From the NCBI GenBank assembly GCA_008363265.1, contig RHKR01000129.1, forward strand, positions 1 through 6,648: a stretch of 6,648 nt of DNA, read 5' to 3'. The position numbers were made by a program, and so were the translations under genes. Positions 5,277 to 6,648 of this stretch are shown here, piece by piece; position 1 is the stretch's first letter; each line of letters starts with the position of its first letter. This DNA is from Chlorobiota bacterium. Its GTDB lineage: Bacteria > Bacteroidota > Ignavibacteria > Ignavibacteriales > Ignavibacteriaceae. A model generated the notes under the pieces. The model was given only the letters and a program-made list of their open reading frames with translations, searched no databases and was not told the origin of the DNA.

Positions 5277-6648
5277 ATGCAGAACACGGTATTACTTGAT
5301 ATTTTCAAGAACGTAATAAAAGACAATCTCCCGAAGATCGAGTCGGCGGTAACTTCCGGTTCGGTTGATGATCTCAAATCTCTGGGATCTGTGGTTCAGG
5401 CGATCCGGTCGGCGGCCAAGGTTGTATCGGTCACACCCGTGGTCGATCTCTGCAAATCACTCGAAGGATTCATCTCCCGCTCGGTGGATGCGGGGGTCAG
5501 ACTCTCAGAACTTGAACAGAATTTCTTCTCAACCGTGGCAGAACTGCTCAGTCAGTTCGTGGCAGTGGAGGCCGCAGATATACCCGAAGCAGTGGCGGAT
5601 AACAACTCTGTTATTAAAGACCTTTCAGATCATTTCGAAAAGGCGGTTACGGCTGCACTTCCCGCAGCGGTGAAAGAAGAGCCGAAAAAACAGAAGGTTT
5701 TCTTCGATCCCGTATTGGTGGATCTCTTCAAGATAGAACTTGAATCCCACACAAAGGTGCTTGAGAAAGGACTCGTTGAAGCAGAGGGTGAGACCTCGAA
5801 CGAAAAACTTGAGCCCCTCATGCGCTCAGCCCACTCAATTAAAGGGGCGGCACGAATAGTAGGTATACATCAGGCGGTCGGTCTTGCCCACGCGATGGAG
5901 GATGTACTCAGTTTTGCGATCAAGGGGGAGATAAAACTTACCGCCGACCATATCGATCTCCTTTTAAAGGGGAACGACCTCTTCAAAGTGATCGCTGAAC
6001 TCCCGGTCGATGGAATTATTCCGGGGATCGAGGAGAAGGTTGGTGAAATAAACGAACTTTCGTCACTCCTTCAAGCAGCCCAGAAAGGTGAAATGGTTAA
6101 ACCGGCGAGGAAGGATACCGCTCCCGCAGCGGAGACGGGTGCTCCACCGCCACAGTCAACACCGCAACCGGAGGCCATCGCCGCTCCGCCTCAACCACCT
6201 GTTCAGCAGCAGCCTGCCAAACAGGAGAAGAAAGAAGATGCTCTCTTTGTGAGGGTACTGGCGGAGAACCTGAACAGACTCCTCGGTCTGGCGGGTGAGA
6301 TCAAGATACAGGCCAAGTTCACAAAACCGTTCCGTGGCTATCTTCTCGCGGCGAAGCAAACCTTCCGCGAGGCAACCAGAATTGAAGAGTCGCTCGAATC
6401 AAGAATTGAAGAGATGGGCGTCACTCAGGATCTGGCGGGTGAACTCGACGGTATGAGGGAAGTTCTGGAAAGACTCGAGTGGAGCATCAACATGATGATC
6501 GACAAGTTCGATGTATTCTCCCGAAATATCGAAAGGCTGTCCGATTCCCTGGGCAATCAGGTAGTCGAATCGAAAATGAGACCCATCGCCGACGGACTTC
6601 ACGGCATTCCGAGAATGGTCCGCGAATTGGCGAAAGACTCGGGTAAAA
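5277..6648 (+). CDS. wspE: CheA-type histidine kinase with tandem HPt domains (WspE-like), 3' truncated at window edge
   Basis: Kinase of the pathway: receptors control its autophosphorylation on an HPt His, and phosphate then passes to receiver domains. The frame stays open from ATG 5277 to the window end, 457 codons visible. Residues 6-94 form an HPt-like module with Gln41 at the phosphorylation site. Residues 146-239 form a normal HPt with AHSIKGAARIVGI and His186. A Pro/Gln-rich linker covers about 276-316. From 322 comes the WspE-like LFVRVLAENLNRLLGLAGE and a helical dimerisation region, ending with MRPIADGLHGIPRMVREL at the entry to the ATPase domain. ATPase, CheW-like and any receiver domain are outside the window. 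ATG 5277 follows the wspD-like stop by two bases without a clear ribosome site; an in-frame GTG at 5271 with GTGA overlap is an alternative. Translation may depend on reinitiation. Confidence 0.94.
   Translation, partial: MQNTVLLDIFKNVIKDNLPKIESAVTSGSVDDLKSLGSVVQAIRSAAKVVSVTPVVDLCKSLEGFISRSVDAGVRLSELEQNFFSTVAELLSQFVAVEAADIPEAVADNNSVIKDLSDHFEKAVTAALPAAVKEEPKKQKVFFDPVLVDLFKIELESHTKVLEKGLVEAEGETSNEKLEPLMRSAHSIKGAARIVGIHQAVGLAHAMEDVLSFAIKGEIKLTADHIDLLLKGNDLFKVIAELPVDGIIPGIEEKVGEINELSSLLQAAQKGEMVKPARKDTAPAAETGAPPPQSTPQPEAIAAPPQPPVQQQPAKQEKKEDALFVRVLAENLNRLLGLAGEIKIQAKFTKPFRGYLLAAKQTFREATRIEESLESRIEEMGVTQDLAGELDGMREVLERLEWSINMMIDKFDVFSRNIERLSDSLGNQVVESKMRPIADGLHGIPRMVRELAKDSGK
5292..5558 (+). other. 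Degenerate HPt module at the N-terminus of the WspE-like kinase
   Basis: Residues 6-94 align over their whole length with the active HPt at 146-239. LLDIFKNVIKDNLPKIESAV matches LVDLFKIELESHTKVLEKGL, and QAIRSAAKVVSV matches HSIKGAARIVGI, followed by DLCKSLEGFI against GLAHAMEDVL. The phospho-accepting His is Gln41 (CAG 5397-5399) and the following Lys-Gly is Arg-Ser. The fold is probably kept but phosphorylation is not possible at this site. The alignment was made by eye. Confidence 0.75.
5712..5993 (+). other. Active HPt (P1) domain of the WspE-like kinase
   Basis: Residues 146-239 contain the canonical phosphorylation helix AHSIKGAARIVGI, with His186 encoded by CAC at 5832-5834, then GLAHAMEDVL and the downstream helices. 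This is the expected site of autophosphorylation. Confidence 0.9.
6102..6239 (+). other. Pro/Gln/Ala-rich interdomain linker in the WspE-like kinase
   Basis: Residues 276-321 are low complexity, with runs such as APPPQ, APPQPPVQQQP and a charged KQEKKED end. This is a flexible tether between the HPt modules and the dimerisation domain, as is usual between P1/P2 and P3 of CheA proteins. Such a linker lets the HPt reach the ATPase and receiver domains. Confidence 0.85.

Noticed and set aside
5365..5673. Plus-strand open frame of 102 codons rich in Trp, Ser and Arg
   Set aside because: It is out of frame with, and nested inside, the HPt-encoding part of the kinase gene, which has clear domain homology in the other frame.
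1..6648. CRISPR arrays, tRNAs, insertion sequences or intergenic promoters
   Set aside because: Coding density is essentially total, no repeated spacer pattern or inverted-repeat ends were seen, and the largest gap between genes is three bases.

Overview
The window is completely filled by one plus-strand operon of chemosensory signalling genes, with at most a few bases between consecutive genes. The order is: C-terminal part of a methyl-accepting chemotaxis protein (MCP), a second full-length MCP, a CheW adaptor, a CheR methyltransferase with a TPR tail, a second CheW adaptor with a Cys-rich N-terminus, and the 5' part of a CheA-type histidine kinase that leaves the right edge. This is the wspA-B-C-D-E gene order of the Wsp surface-sensing / c-di-GMP type pathways (the 'alternative cellular function' chemosensory class). 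The closest family signatures are in the CheR-TPR, Cys-rich CheW and CheA proteins.

Organism: a Gram-negative bacterium is likely, because the complete MCP has two membrane segments around a domain of about 300 residues that should be periplasmic. GC content looks close to one half. Ile ATA and Arg AGA/AGG codons are common, which does not resemble the high-GC pseudomonads where Wsp was defined. Shine-Dalgarno sites are clear. I cannot assign a phylum.

Layout: 1-761 MCP1 (5' truncated); 763-2892 MCP2 (WspA-like); 2896-3354 CheW/WspB-like; 3347-4609 CheR-TPR/WspC-like; 4606-5274 CheW/WspD-like; 5277-6648 CheA/WspE-like (3' truncated). There is no promoter, terminator, RNA gene or mobile element. 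No minus-strand gene is credible.

How the genes should work together: the two receptors and two CheW adaptors form a signalling array with the kinase. CheR methylates the receptors. The kinase phosphorylates receivers that lie outside the window, by family expectation its own C-terminal REC domain, a CheB/WspF-like methylesterase and an output regulator.

Most notable points: (1) the kinase has two HPt modules in tandem, and in the first Gln41 replaces the phospho-accepting His; (2) two receptors with almost collinear signalling hairpins are encoded back to back; (3) the second CheW has a conserved-looking Cys/His N-terminus; (4) the HAMP region of MCP2 has an unusually long connector.
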